Under the pieces are notes generated by a model, which worked only from the letters and a program-made list of their open reading frames with translations, had not been told where the DNA came from and did not search any database. This document shows positions 50,957-60,815 of a DNA stretch of 64,000 bases, piece after piece; position 1 is the stretch's first letter; every line of letters starts with the position of its first letter. Both the position numbers and the translations under genes were made by a program. The stretch covers positions 1-64,000 of the forward strand of contig SVHM01000005.1 of assembly GCA_015055815.1 (NCBI GenBank), given 5' to 3'. The stretch is from Clostridiales bacterium (GTDB lineage Bacteria; Bacillota; Clostridia; Christensenellales; UBA1242).

Positions 50957-52430
50957 ATAATATACAAATCACTCCACCCTTGCCTTCGTTGACAATTCTT
51001 CCAAGAGTTTTTCTCATTTTTTTCTGAATTTCTTGTGGCATTACAAGTAATTTATTTTGAAGTCCTTCATTTACAAGTGAATACAAACTTTTTCCAAAAA
51101 TTTTCGTTTCCCAAATATCTTTAGGATTATTCTCATATTCATCAAGTAAAAATTTAACCAATTCTTCCGATTGTTGTTCATTTCCAACCATAGAATTAAC
51201 TTCAGTTTGAATATCCACTTTCATAATATGATAACTAGGGGCGCTAGCTTTTAGTTTTACCCCACACTTACCACCCGATTTATACATCTTAGGCTCTTCC
51301 AAAACTAAATCTTTTTGTGACGGATAAACAACGCCATACCCACCATCTTCAACACTCTCCAATGCGTCTTTTAACCTATCATATTGAACTTTTGCGATTG
51401 ATAATTGCTTAATGTATGACATAAGATGAAATTCATTTTTAATTTCACAATTACACTCATTACTTAAAACTTTATAATACAAATCTGCTTTTGGACTAAC
51501 AGATACAACAAGTTTACCTTCTCCCAAACATATCTCTTTTTCAATATTTGTTTCAAAATACTCATTCTCTGATAACATTTCAATAGTGTCTGGAATTTGA
51601 TTTATTTTTGATATACCATCAAGAAAAGATTTCACAGAAGATATTAAAGAGCCTAAAATTTCATTTGAATAGTCAAGAATTTGCATCCATTGTGGAAGTT
51701 TAATTGCCACCTTTGAAATAGGAAACTCTTTCAAGATACCATCAAATATTTCACCAATATCATCAATTGAAATATTTTCCACATTTAAAGGAATTACTTT
51801 TGTATCATATTTATTTGATAAACTATTTGCCAAATTAATTGTTTCTGCATTACTTGGGTGAGTAGAGTTTAATACTACAACAAATGGCTTTCCGCATTTT
51901 TTAAGCTCAGCTATTACTTTTTCTTCAGCTGGCAAATAATCGTTACGACTAATAGTTGAAAATGACCCGTCAGTAGTCATAACAACAGCAACTGTTGAAT
52001 GATTGCATATTACCCTATTTGTACCTATTTCTGCAGCTTTTTCGAAAGGCAATTCATCTTCAGACCACGGCGTTGTTACCATTCTAGGCTTGTCGTCTTC
52101 TTCATGACCAACAACACCATTTACAAGATAGCCAACACAATCAACCATTCTCATTGAAAAGCAAACATCATTTTCAAGTTTTATTTTTACCGCTTCATTT
52201 GGAACAAATTTGGGTTGTGTCGTCATAATAGTTTTACCATCGCCACTTTGTGGCATTTCATCTTTCATTCGTTCTTTATCATAACCTTCAGCAATATTAG
52301 GAAGAATTAAATTTTCCATAACTTTAGTTATAAATGTAGATTTACCCGTTCTAACAGGCCCTACAACACCAACATAAATATCGCCAGAAGTTCTTTCAGC
52401 AATATCTTTATATATATTGAAGTTATTCAT
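50952..52430 (-). CDS. spoIVA: Stage IV sporulation protein A
   Basis: A 492-residue SpoIVA, the family's usual length. It is the ATPase that polymerises on the forespore surface to form the spore-coat basement layer. It begins MNNFNIYKDIAERTSGDIYVG, with the P-loop GPVRTGKS. A GGAGG site precedes the ATG. This is a firm marker for an endospore former. Confidence 0.97.
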   Translation of the reverse strand: MNNFNIYKDIAERTSGDIYVGVVGPVRTGKSTFITKVMENLILPNIAEGYDKERMKDEMPQSGDGKTIMTTQPKFVPNEAVKIKLENDVCFSMRMVDCVGYLVNGVVGHEEDDKPRMVTTPWSEDELPFEKAAEIGTNRVICNHSTVAVVMTTDGSFSTISRNDYLPAEEKVIAELKKCGKPFVVVLNSTHPSNAETINLANSLSNKYDTKVIPLNVENISIDDIGEIFDGILKEFPISKVAIKLPQWMQILDYSNEILGSLISSVKSFLDGISKINQIPDTIEMLSENEYFETNIEKEICLGEGKLVVSVSPKADLYYKVLSNECNCEIKNEFHLMSYIKQLSIAKVQYDRLKDALESVEDGGYGVVYPSQKDLVLEEPKMYKSGGKCGVKLKASAPSYHIMKVDIQTEVNSMVGNEQQSEELVKFLLDEYENNPKDIWETKIFGKSLYSLVNEGLQNKLLVMPQEIQKKMRKTLGRIVNEGKGGVICILL

Positions 52431-52510
52431 ACAATCCTCCGAAATTAAATCTCAATTAACTACTTGAGTTTAAAAATTATATGATTGCAAATCTTTCAAT
52501 ATTCAAAAAA

Positions 52511-52540
52511 TAAAAAATCTCTGAAAATTTCCAGAGATTT
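52511..52540 (-). terminator. Terminator after plsY
   Basis: AATCTCTG/CAGAGATT with T6 on the minus strand. Confidence 0.85.
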
Positions 52541-52544
52541 ATTT

Positions 52545-53246
52545 TTATTCTTCATCTTGCTCTTTTTGTTTTTTCTTACTTTTTAACCTATCAATATCTT
52601 TCTTTATTCCCGCTTGTAAATCGGCTGGATTTTCTTTGTTATCTACAAGCCTAGACAAATTTTGTCTATGCGCATAAACATCCAAAACAACCATAATAAT
52701 CATTAGAACAATCGCTATCCAGTTGCCATCCATGACAAGTTTAAACAACTGTACCGTTGTCATAATAGTAATAAACAATAAACTTACAACACTACCAATT
52801 TTAATTACAAATAATGTTAAAAACATTATTCCAAATACTATAAGTGAGCCAATTGGGTCTGCCACCATAAAAATTCCGAATGTTGTAGCAATACCTTTAC
52901 CACCCTTAAACTTATAATAAATAGGATATATATGTCCAATTACAGCACATAGTCCAAACGCATAAAGCGCTATATAACCAATCTTCACATCACAGAATTC
53001 GCTAAAAAATAATAAACCAAAAAGTGACGGTATAACGCCCTTTAATGCATCACACATAAGAGTAAACAAACCAAGAACAATACCATGTGTTCTAAGCATA
53101 TTCATAGTTCCGGGATTGCCACTGCCTTGAGTTTTTATCCCACCTACACTTTCTTTCTTAGTAATAAGCCTTGCAATACTCACACCACCAAGCAAATAAC
53201 TCAAAATACACATACCTATAAAAATCAAAATTTCGTATACGCCCAT
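52545..53246 (-). CDS. plsY: Glycerol-3-phosphate acyltransferase PlsY
   Basis: A 233-residue integral membrane acyltransferase that transfers acyl from acyl-phosphate to glycerol-3-phosphate. The signatures are YLLGGVSIARLI, GSGNPGTMNMLRTHG and YYKFKGGKGIATTFG. A charged Lys-rich tail is present. It follows der by one base, the common der-plsY pair. Confidence 0.95.
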   Translation of the reverse strand: MGVYEILIFIGMCILSYLLGGVSIARLITKKESVGGIKTQGSGNPGTMNMLRTHGIVLGLFTLMCDALKGVIPSLFGLLFFSEFCDVKIGYIALYAFGLCAVIGHIYPIYYKFKGGKGIATTFGIFMVADPIGSLIVFGIMFLTLFVIKIGSVVSLLFITIMTTVQLFKLVMDGNWIAIVLMIIMVVLDVYAHRQNLSRLVDNKENPADLQAGIKKDIDRLKSKKKQKEQDEE

Positions 53247-53247
53247 A

Positions 53248-54570
53248 TTATTCCTTTTCCGATTTACTTTTTAAAATAATTTTTATTGGAGTTCCACTAA
53301 AATCAACAGCCGACCTAATATTATTTTCTAAATATCTAAGGTAAGAGAAATGCATCAAGTCTTTATCATTAACAAATACAATAAATGTAGGTGGAGCAAC
53401 AGACGCTTGTGTCATATAATAAATCTTACATCTTTTACCATTTTTCAATGGTGGCTCGTTTACAGCAACTGCATTAGAGATAATTTCATTAATCATACTT
53501 GTTGTAATTCTATAATGAGAATTATTATACACTTTTTCAACAGTTTCCATAATTTTATTCATTCTAGTGCCTGTCAAAGCAGATGTATATAACGGTATAA
53601 AATAACTCATAAACTTCAAGTCTTCAGCAAGTTTATCATTGAATTTATTCATAGAATATGTGTCTTTTTCAATCAAATCCCATTTATTCATAACAACAAC
53701 ACTAGGCTTGCCTTCTTCATGAATAAAGCCCGCAATTCTAACATCTTGCTCAGAAAGCCCTTCTTCAGCATCAACAACAAGCAAAACTACATCAGCCCTT
53801 CTAATAGCATCAAAAGCCCTAAGCACGCTATAAAGTTCAACACTTTCATTTGGGACAGACCTTTTTCTTCTAATACCAGCAGTATCAATAAGCAAATAGT
53901 CATTTCCATTATATCTAAAAGGTGTATCAATTGCGTCCCTAGTAGTTCCAGCAACATTACTAACCATTACCCTTGTTTCACCTAGTAACTTATTCACAAT
54001 TGAACTTTTACCAGCATTAGGCTTGCCAACAATCGCAACTTTAATCTTATTAGCATCTTCTTCAGGAGAGATTTTAACCTTAAAATGCTCTACACAAGCA
54101 TCCAAAATATCGCCAATTCCCTTGTTATTTTCAGAACTACATATCATTGGTTCACCGATACCAAGAGAATAAAACTCGTATGTTTTTTCCATCTCATTGT
54201 TGTCAAGTTTATTAACAACCAAAACAACTGGAACATTATATTTTCTTAGGAAATTAGCAACATCATAGTCGGCAGATACCAAACCTTCCCTACCATCAAC
54301 CATAAAAATTACAACATCAGCTAGTTCAACCGCAAGTTCAGCTTGCCTTGTTATATTACTTTGAAAATCATCTTTATTAAGGACATCAAGACCGCCAGTA
54401 TCAACCAAAGAAAAAGCATAGCCACACCATTCAGCATCGCCATAAATTCTATCTCTTGTAACACCCGGCATATCTTTTACAATACTAATTCTCCTACCAC
54501 AAACGGTGTTAAAAAACGTACTTTTGCCAACGTTTGGTCTTCCTATTAATGCAACTAACGGCTTTCTCAT
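53248..54570 (-). CDS. der: GTPase Der (EngA)
   Basis: A 440-residue GTPase with two G domains in tandem (GRPNVGKST / DTGG / NKLD and GKPNAGKSS / DTAG / NKWD) and a C-terminal KH-like domain. It acts in 50S ribosome assembly. Confidence 0.97.
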   Translation of the reverse strand: MRKPLVALIGRPNVGKSTFFNTVCGRRISIVKDMPGVTRDRIYGDAEWCGYAFSLVDTGGLDVLNKDDFQSNITRQAELAVELADVVIFMVDGREGLVSADYDVANFLRKYNVPVVLVVNKLDNNEMEKTYEFYSLGIGEPMICSSENNKGIGDILDACVEHFKVKISPEEDANKIKVAIVGKPNAGKSSIVNKLLGETRVMVSNVAGTTRDAIDTPFRYNGNDYLLIDTAGIRRKRSVPNESVELYSVLRAFDAIRRADVVLLVVDAEEGLSEQDVRIAGFIHEEGKPSVVVMNKWDLIEKDTYSMNKFNDKLAEDLKFMSYFIPLYTSALTGTRMNKIMETVEKVYNNSHYRITTSMINEIISNAVAVNEPPLKNGKRCKIYYMTQASVAPPTFIVFVNDKDLMHFSYLRYLENNIRSAVDFSGTPIKIILKSKSEKE

Positions 54571-54639
54571 ACAATACCCCTTATATATACTATTAATAAT
54601 TATATCAAATAAATAAAAAATATCAACCTTAATTTATCA

Positions 54640-54674
54640 AAAAAAAGAAGTTTTTACATTAACATAAAAACTTC
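54640..54674 (-). terminator. Terminator after spoIIP
   Basis: GAAGTTTTTA/TAAAAACTTC with a T-run on the minus strand. Confidence 0.82.
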
Positions 54675-54681
54675 ACACATA

Positions 54682-55791
54682 TTATTTTTTCATTTCAGGA
54701 ATAATAGATGTTTCTTTTTTTGATTTATTTACATTAGAAGCAAAAATAATTATCGCATACAAAGATACAACACTAAAAACCACAACTACTATACAAACAA
54801 CCAAAATATTTGTATTATCGTTTTCCTTTTCTTCCATTATTTCATTCACAATAACTTCTTCTTCACTTTCAAATCCATTAACAGTAATATCGCCCGTATT
54901 AGTATTAACAGTCGTGCCATACATAGCGGTATTAACAACTTCTGCAAGTTCTTTCATACTATCAAGCATAAGTTCTTTTTCAATCAAATGACATCCCATT
55001 TCAAATAAAATAGCCTTACTATCAAGAGATTGATTATAGTGCCCTTTTCCGTAATAAATATCAGTAAAAAGCCAAGGATAAAGCTCGTTTCCAACAGCCA
55101 TCAAATACATAGCAAATTCTTCATTTAAAGCCATATTCGGATTAGATTTACCTATTACCATTCTAACTCTTCCCCTTTCAACGCCATCAACATTGGCAAC
55201 ATAAAATTTTCTACTTGTCCCATCTCTATGAATATCAAAAATTGCATCAGGAGTATATGTGCTTTGTAATTTCTTAGCAGTATTTACACTTCTACCATAT
55301 GCCCCACTATCATGCGGAATATGCAAAGTATCATCATAATAAACATCAATAAAGTGCTTTTCAAGTTGCTTTTTAAATTCAAGCGCAACATCTTTTATAC
55401 CACCATTACCGTATACACTATCAACCCCATCAGTTGGGACATAACTTTCATCATTATGCGTAGAATACATGGCTATAGTTTTATCGGTAATTTTTATAGG
55501 AATAGAGCCTTTATTTACAGATATATTAGGCTTTGGCATTTGCTTTATAAATTTGGCAATTCCTTTATGAGTGTCATCATCAATAAAGACAACTTCGTAA
55601 AATTTATAATCTTTAGAAAGGTAACTGTCCCCCACTTCAACAACATCCTTCTGAAATAATAAATTAAAATCTTCGTCATAGACAGAATAAACAACTACTT
55701 CTAAATTTTCATCAAAAGCAGAAACAATTAATTGCATTGGAGACAGACTAAAAATCAAAAGTAACAAAATAATCAAAATGCTTTTTTTCAT
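54682..55791 (-). CDS. spoIIP: Stage II sporulation protein P-like
   Basis: A 369-residue exported protein: signal peptide, SpoIIP-type amidase/endopeptidase domain, and an extra C-terminal membrane helix (ILVVCIVVVVFSVVSLYAI). Family motifs are YSTHNDESYVPTDG, GNGGIKDVALEFKKQLE, DDTLHIPHDSGAYGRS and FDIHRDGTSRK, carrying the zinc ligands. SpoIIP degrades septal peptidoglycan during engulfment. The C-terminal anchor in addition to the signal peptide is uncommon. Confidence 0.9.
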   Translation of the reverse strand: MKKSILIILLLLIFSLSPMQLIVSAFDENLEVVVYSVYDEDFNLLFQKDVVEVGDSYLSKDYKFYEVVFIDDDTHKGIAKFIKQMPKPNISVNKGSIPIKITDKTIAMYSTHNDESYVPTDGVDSVYGNGGIKDVALEFKKQLEKHFIDVYYDDTLHIPHDSGAYGRSVNTAKKLQSTYTPDAIFDIHRDGTSRKFYVANVDGVERGRVRMVIGKSNPNMALNEEFAMYLMAVGNELYPWLFTDIYYGKGHYNQSLDSKAILFEMGCHLIEKELMLDSMKELAEVVNTAMYGTTVNTNTGDITVNGFESEEEVIVNEIMEEKENDNTNILVVCIVVVVFSVVSLYAIIIFASNVNKSKKETSIIPEMKK

Positions 55792-56344
55792 AAAAACTCC
55801 TTGAATAATATAAAGACTTTATTAAATGAATTATAAAGATTGACAAACAAACAAAAATAAGAATTGAAAAAACAAAAGACAAATTAATATAAGCATAATT
55901 AAATTCACAAAATTCAAAATATGAATTTATACAAGTCAAGAAAAAACTATTTAAAACAACTTGCGAAAAATATTCACTATAACTACTTGAAAATAACCCT
56001 AGTGGCATCAGAGTTAATTGAGCAAACACAAATACATTATAAGAAAGCAAATACCCACTACTAAAATTAACAAGAGAGTAAAAAACAACAGATATGATAA
56101 TACTGATGAAAAAATTTTTTTCAGTATAAAACAAAGTTGCAATAACAACTAAGACAACAAATGCCATAATATGAAATATATTACAAGAAAAATTTTGACC
56201 TTTAAACTCAGGAACTAAATAGCCAAACACAATTAGAAATGAAACAAATAATATCGTGTAATTTAAAAAAACATTTTTGAATGTTACACATCTAAAAGCA
56301 AGCAATAAAAATACTATACCAAAAAATATAAAATCAAAATTCAT
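55748..56344 (-). CDS. Hypothetical polytopic membrane protein upstream of spoIIP
   Basis: A 198-residue protein, nearly all hydrophobic, with five or six membrane helices. It overlaps the spoIIP start by 44 bp, so it is translationally coupled and could have a role in sporulation. Family not recognised. Confidence 0.72.
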   Translation of the reverse strand: MNFDFIFFGIVFLLLAFRCVTFKNVFLNYTILFVSFLIVFGYLVPEFKGQNFSCNIFHIMAFVVLVVIATLFYTEKNFFISIIISVVFYSLVNFSSGYLLSYNVFVFAQLTLMPLGLFSSSYSEYFSQVVLNSFFLTCINSYFEFCEFNYAYINLSFVFSILIFVCLSIFIIHLIKSLYYSRSFYEKKHFDYFVTFDF

Positions 56345-56480
56345 ATATCACCAATAGTATTTTTTTTCAAAAACAAAAAAATATGTAATTAGTATAAAAA
56401 TATCAGTTGTCTAAATATGTAAAATTGTGTCATATTTTTTTAATCAAAATAATATAATTAATATAAGGATAAATATAAAA

Positions 56481-56789
56481 ATGGAAACTTCATTCTGCGA
56501 ATTAAAATCAAAATGTGTAATCAATGTTTGTGATGGAAAAAACTTAGGAAACATTACAGACATCATAATAGATATTAATACTGGAAATGTTAAAGGAATA
56601 GTCATTCCATCCAGTAAAAATTTTTTTAGTTTTTTCAAAAACAACAACAACATTTTCATACCCTACAATCACATTGTAAAAATAGGAAAAGACACTATAC
56701 TTGTAGACATAATAATCCACTCACAATCTATACAAAATAGCAACGTAAATATTCAATCAACAGAAGATGATACTAGTACAGAAAATTAG
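56481..56789 (+). CDS. YlmC/YmxH-family PRC-barrel sporulation protein
   Basis: About 102 residues from the ATG at 56481, which has AAGGA upstream; the track start (56427) is too early. The PRC-barrel signature is METSFCELKSKCVINVCDGKNLG, DIIIDINTGNVKGIVIP and IFIPYNHIVKIGKDTILVDI. In spore formers this family is linked to sporulation. The C-terminal Ser/Asn-rich tail is extra. Confidence 0.87.
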   Translation: METSFCELKSKCVINVCDGKNLGNITDIIIDINTGNVKGIVIPSSKNFFSFFKNNNNIFIPYNHIVKIGKDTILVDIIIHSQSIQNSNVNIQSTEDDTSTEN

Positions 56790-57401
56790 TAATTGATAAA
56801 TAATAAATTAAATTTAAAATTAATTTATATTTCATGTTTTTGTCAATATCATAGTATATGTATAACATTATATATAATATTTTTGCCATTAACTCAAATA
56901 TCAACAAAATAAATACAAAATTTGAAATTACATTAATTATAGATATATTTTATGTAATAATACAATATAATAATTTTATAAATAAAAGCATTTACTATTT
57001 ATTTAATATATTTAATCGTACACAAAATCGTCAATTTTCAAACAAATAAAATATTATTTTTAAAACAAAAATTTATGACAAAATAAACATACAAAAACAT
57101 CCATATATTCAATGCAATAATAGGAACAAATTTCACGACCAACTATAATTAAAATTTCATATGAAATATCAAAATAAATATTATATAGGATAACAAAAAA
57201 TACCACCCGTAATTTTATTTTACGAGTGATATCTTTTATTATTTTTTTTCAAATTGATTTTAAGTATAATATTAATATTTTGAATTAATTAAAATAGATC
57301 TTATAATTAAATTTACTTCTCTAATTTAACTACAACTTCTTCAACCACAAAGCCACTTAAACTATACTTATAAATTTAACCATACACTATTATTAGTTCG
57401 G
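56790..57401. other. Gene-free AT-rich stretch
   Basis: About 610 bp of very AT-rich DNA. Apart from the hairpin at 57186-57240 I see nothing functional. The 63-aa ORF 56858..57049 is composed of Ile/Asn/Tyr codons as expected by chance. A short minus-strand frame ending VVEEVVVKLEK just after nrdR has no start codon. Confidence 0.6.
57186..57240 (-). terminator. Candidate terminator downstream of nrdR
   Basis: ATATCACTCGTAA/TTACGGGTGGTAT followed by T6 on the minus strand. It is 160 bp from the nrdR stop, so the assignment is loose. Confidence 0.6.
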
Positions 57402-57857
57402 TTATTTCTTATTATCATATTCTTTTATAAATTCGATAAAGTGTGTCAAGTCAGCAAACTGTCTATACACACTAGCAAATCTAACATATGCTACTTCATC
57501 AACCTTCTTCAATTCTTCCATTACTAGTTCACCAATTTTAACTGAATAAACTTCTTGATCAAGAGAGTTCTGAAGTTTCTTATGAATATTATCTGCCATC
57601 ATATCTATTTGAGACATTGCAACTGGTCTTTTTTCACAAGCTTTTATAATACCTCTTTTTAATTTTTCCAAATTAAATTCTTGCCTACTTCCATCTGACT
57701 TTATAACCAATAGCGGAGTTGTTTCAACCGTCTCATATGTCGTAAATCTTTTACCACATGAAAGACACTCTCTTCTTCTTCTAATACTATTAACTTCATC
57801 ACAACTTCTACTATCTAGTACTTTACTTTCACTATTCCCACAATAGATGCATTTCAT
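57402..57857 (-). CDS. nrdR: Transcriptional repressor NrdR
   Basis: About 151 residues from the ATG at 57857; the track uses a GTG three codons earlier. It has an N-terminal zinc ribbon (CIYCGNSESKVLDSR, CLSCGKRFTTYE) and an ATP-cone. NrdR represses ribonucleotide reductase genes when dATP is high. Confidence 0.95.
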   Translation of the reverse strand: MKCIYCGNSESKVLDSRSCDEVNSIRRRRECLSCGKRFTTYETVETTPLLVIKSDGSRQEFNLEKLKRGIIKACEKRPVAMSQIDMMADNIHKKLQNSLDQEVYSVKIGELVMEELKKVDEVAYVRFASVYRQFADLTHFIEFIKEYDNKK

Positions 57858-58075
57858 ATTACCCACTTCCCTTGTAATTTTTCTTTATTATACAATTATT
57901 TTGCTTTATTTTCAAGCATATAATTGTATTTTTTCAATATATTGTATTTAAACTATTTTCCCACAACTACATATAGACCATTTAATTAGTTAAAATCATT
58001 TTGATTTCTTTGATTATCGTGATATCATAATTATGATAGTAATATCAAATAAATTTAAATGGAGAAACAATATTT

Positions 58076-58819
58076 ATGAAGGCAGTAGTGCTAGTGGCTG
58101 GATATGCCACAAGATTATATCCACTTACAGAAAATCAACCAAAAGGTTTATTAAAACTAAACAACAAAACAATCCTTGATTACTTATTTGAAAAACTTGA
58201 GAAAGTTGATGCTGTTGACCAAGCAATTCTTGTTAGTAATGACAAATTCTATACACACTTTACTGACTGGGCAAATAACTACACAGGCAATTTGAAAATA
58301 GATGTTATCAATGATAAAACCACTTCAAACGAAGACAGACTTGGCGCTCTTGGAGATTTACAACTTGCTATTGATACATTTAATATTCAAGATGAAATAA
58401 TGGTTTTAGTAAGTGACAATTACTTCACTTATGAATTGACTGATTTTTATGACTTCTACAAACAAAAGAATACCGACTGTGTAATAGGTTCTAAGTTTGA
58501 AGACTTAGAATATTTAGGCAAAAACTTTGGAGTTGCTGTTCTAGATGAAAATGGTAAAGTTCTTGATATGGAAGAAAAACCTGGAATACCAAAAAGCAAT
58601 GTTGGTATTTGGGCTTCTTATATTTACACAAAAGATAGTGTTGCGTTACTTAAAGAGTATCTAGCTCAAGGAAATAAAAAAGATGCACCTGGTAACTACC
58701 CTAGTTGGCTATACAAAAGAAAACCTATTCATGCATTTATTTTTGAAGGTGAATGTTATGATATTGGAACAATTGAAGTATACAACCAATTAAACGAAAA
58801 ATTGTCAAATAAAGAATAA
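58076..58819 (+). CDS. Sugar-phosphate nucleotidyltransferase
   Basis: A 247-residue NTP-transferase. It begins AVVLVAGYATRLYPLTENQPKGLL, the nucleotide-binding G-x-G-x-R-L/K motif of the family, though the first Gly-rich stretch is slightly changed (AGYATRL), as in RfbA/LicC-like proteins. VSDNYFTY carries the metal-binding Asp. It lacks a C-terminal hexapeptide domain. The sugar or alcohol substrate is unknown. Confidence 0.87.
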   Translation: MKAVVLVAGYATRLYPLTENQPKGLLKLNNKTILDYLFEKLEKVDAVDQAILVSNDKFYTHFTDWANNYTGNLKIDVINDKTTSNEDRLGALGDLQLAIDTFNIQDEIMVLVSDNYFTYELTDFYDFYKQKNTDCVIGSKFEDLEYLGKNFGVAVLDENGKVLDMEEKPGIPKSNVGIWASYIYTKDSVALLKEYLAQGNKKDAPGNYPSWLYKRKPIHAFIFEGECYDIGTIEVYNQLNEKLSNKE

Positions 58820-58863
58820 TAGCTATTTTTAGTCATTTTATTGATTTTATTTATAATTTAACA

Positions 58864-58907
58864 ACAAAAAAACTAACATGTGAAATTTTTACATGTTAGT
58901 TTTTTTA
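58864..58907 (+). terminator. Bidirectional terminator between convergent genes
   Basis: AACTAACATGT/ACATGTTAGTT flanked by A7 and T7. Confidence 0.88.
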
Positions 58908-58909
58908 TT

Positions 58910-60418
58910 TTATAATACTTCTAAATTTTTTCCGAAGATTTTCTTAAACTCTACACCACAAAGCATAGAATAATTAATTTCAAAACTTGCATCTGCTGAT
59001 GTTATTGTTTTCATAATAACACTATCACCCAATATATCGCAAGTAATGTCTGTAACAAATCCAAAACCAGTAACATCTAGAGCTTCTGCAAGTTTTAAAA
59101 CAACTGCCAACTTTCTAACTGCTACCAAATCTTCTTCTGTAACATATTCTTTATATCTAACCCAATCGGCAAGATTGAAATTATCTGAATTTTTACAACT
59201 TGCAACAAACCCTGCAAGAATAATATCATTATGAGATACGCCAAATATACTACTATTTTTAATAATTTCCCCTGCAATTTTATCTGCAGTATTAACGTCA
59301 ACTCTATATCCACTATTACTTAAATAGCTAGCAATTCTAAGAACTTTTACATAAGTTCTAGGTAATTTGTGCAAAACTTTTAATTGTTTAAACAAAATCA
59401 TGCTAAGTTCGTATATATGCTGTGAATTATTTGGCTTTCTATCATAAAAATCATTAATTAGTTGTAAACTATATCCTAAAGTATCACTCAATGGTTTCTC
59501 AATTGTTAAAGGAATTACTAAATTGAATAATTTACCTTCTACTTTACCAAGTTGACTTATTGCAAATTCTTCTTTTTCAAAATTATCTAAAATAGCTTTT
59601 AATATAACCATTCCTGCCGGGAAGTATCTACTATCATGAAGCGGAATACCTTTTATTTTAGTAGCTGTTTTAGTATCAATATTTTTAACCAAATTAAACA
59701 CTTTATTTACATCTGCTTTATTTGATACAAAATTATGAGCAATATCTAGTGGATATTTTTTAGCCTTTCTACAAACAACACCGTAGTATTTGAATATATC
59801 TCCACTACCTATTATGTCAAATTCTTCGGGAATGTCTTCTAAAAAAGCGTTTTCTTCAAGAGATTTTTTTACACAATCAGTCAACTCAACTATTTTATCA
59901 TCTAGTGAGCAATCATTTAAATTTTCTGTTAGATTAATACTTCCAAAAGGAAGAATTACAGTTTTTATTATATTTCTTCTATTGTAAATCATAAGTTCTG
60001 TATTGTAATCAGAAATATTTACAATAACACCCTTTGGTCTATTGAAACTATTAATAACTGCAGTATATATGCTAGTAATTTCTTCTTCAGCATTCATTAC
60101 ACTGAATTTGAAGCCGTTTGTTACATAAAGTTCATTTAAAACTCCATTAATATTTTTAGCTTCATTTAGAATATCAGACACAAAACAAAGATTTTCTGTA
60201 CATTCATTCTGCTCTATAATTTTACCATAAACTGATAAAATATCGTTTATTTCTTTAATTACATTAGGTTTAATAAACATGTCGCTATAGAAATCTTTTG
60301 TTAAGTTAATTGGCATTTCCAAAACCTTATCAATTTCAAAGTACTTATTTCTAGCAACGTTCACAATTTGTAATTTTACACTTGTTGTTTTAATTTCAAT
60401 TACTGCTATCTTTTCCAA
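58910..60418 (-). CDS. ppx: Ppx/GppA-family phosphatase
   Basis: A 502-residue protein with an N-terminal actin-like Ppx/GppA domain (KIAVIEIKTTSVKLQIV, NAEEEITSIYTAVINSF) and a C-terminal HD-like helical domain (LHKLPRTYVKVLRIASYLSNSGY). Such proteins degrade polyphosphate or pppGpp. The usual first motif DxGxxS is changed to EIKTTS and the glycine-rich loop is weak, so activity may differ or be lost. Confidence 0.82.
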   Translation of the reverse strand: MEKIAVIEIKTTSVKLQIVNVARNKYFEIDKVLEMPINLTKDFYSDMFIKPNVIKEINDILSVYGKIIEQNECTENLCFVSDILNEAKNINGVLNELYVTNGFKFSVMNAEEEITSIYTAVINSFNRPKGVIVNISDYNTELMIYNRRNIIKTVILPFGSINLTENLNDCSLDDKIVELTDCVKKSLEENAFLEDIPEEFDIIGSGDIFKYYGVVCRKAKKYPLDIAHNFVSNKADVNKVFNLVKNIDTKTATKIKGIPLHDSRYFPAGMVILKAILDNFEKEEFAISQLGKVEGKLFNLVIPLTIEKPLSDTLGYSLQLINDFYDRKPNNSQHIYELSMILFKQLKVLHKLPRTYVKVLRIASYLSNSGYRVDVNTADKIAGEIIKNSSIFGVSHNDIILAGFVASCKNSDNFNLADWVRYKEYVTEEDLVAVRKLAVVLKLAEALDVTGFGFVTDITCDILGDSVIMKTITSADASFEINYSMLCGVEFKKIFGKNLEVL

Positions 60419-60540
60419 AATGTATCTCCTTTAAATTATCTAGCACTTTAATTAATGTTCGCCATTTATAATGGACACACTTATCCATCATTTGGAGTAT
60501 ATCACATTTTTTTATCTTTGTACACAAATTTTTAAAAAAA

Positions 60541-60567
60541 ATAAAAAAACCTTACAATTTGTAAGGC
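60541..60567 (-). terminator. Terminator after the ferredoxin gene
   Basis: CCTTACAA/TTGTAAGG with T7 on the minus strand. Confidence 0.85.
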
Positions 60568-60572
60568 TTCTA

Positions 60573-60737
60573 TTATTCGTGAATAGCTGATACTGGACAT
60601 GTTTGAGCACATGCACCACACTTAACACAAACATCTTGGTCGATTACAGCTTTGCCATCATTTAATGAAATAGCATTTACTGGGCAAGTTCCAACACATG
60701 CACCACAACCAACACATGTTTCTCTATCAATTGTCAT
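60573..60737 (-). CDS. 2[4Fe-4S] ferredoxin
   Basis: A 54-residue clostridial-type ferredoxin missing from the ORF track. It has two CxxCxxCxxxCP clusters ([12 protein letters not shown] and [12 protein letters not shown]) that bind two [4Fe-4S] centres. The ATG at 60737 has GGAGG eight bases upstream; a second ATG six bases earlier in the same leader leads only to a short dead frame. Confidence 0.96.
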   Translation of the reverse strand: MTIDRETCVGCGACVGTCPVNAISLNDGKAVIDQDVCVKCGACAQTCPVSAIHE

Positions 60738-60815
60738 TTGTCATTCCTCCATATTTTCAGTACAAGCAAAGTATAACACAAATTGACATTTATATCAAGC
60801 AAATTAGCCTTATTG

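Noticed and set aside
56858-57049. 63-aa plus-strand ORF
   Set aside because: Ile/Asn/Tyr-rich, as expected from AT-rich noncoding DNA; no ribosome-binding site.
57300-57401. Short minus-strand frame ending SGFVVEEVVVKLEK
   Set aside because: No start codon in frame and only about 20 codons long; could be a gene remnant, but support is too weak.
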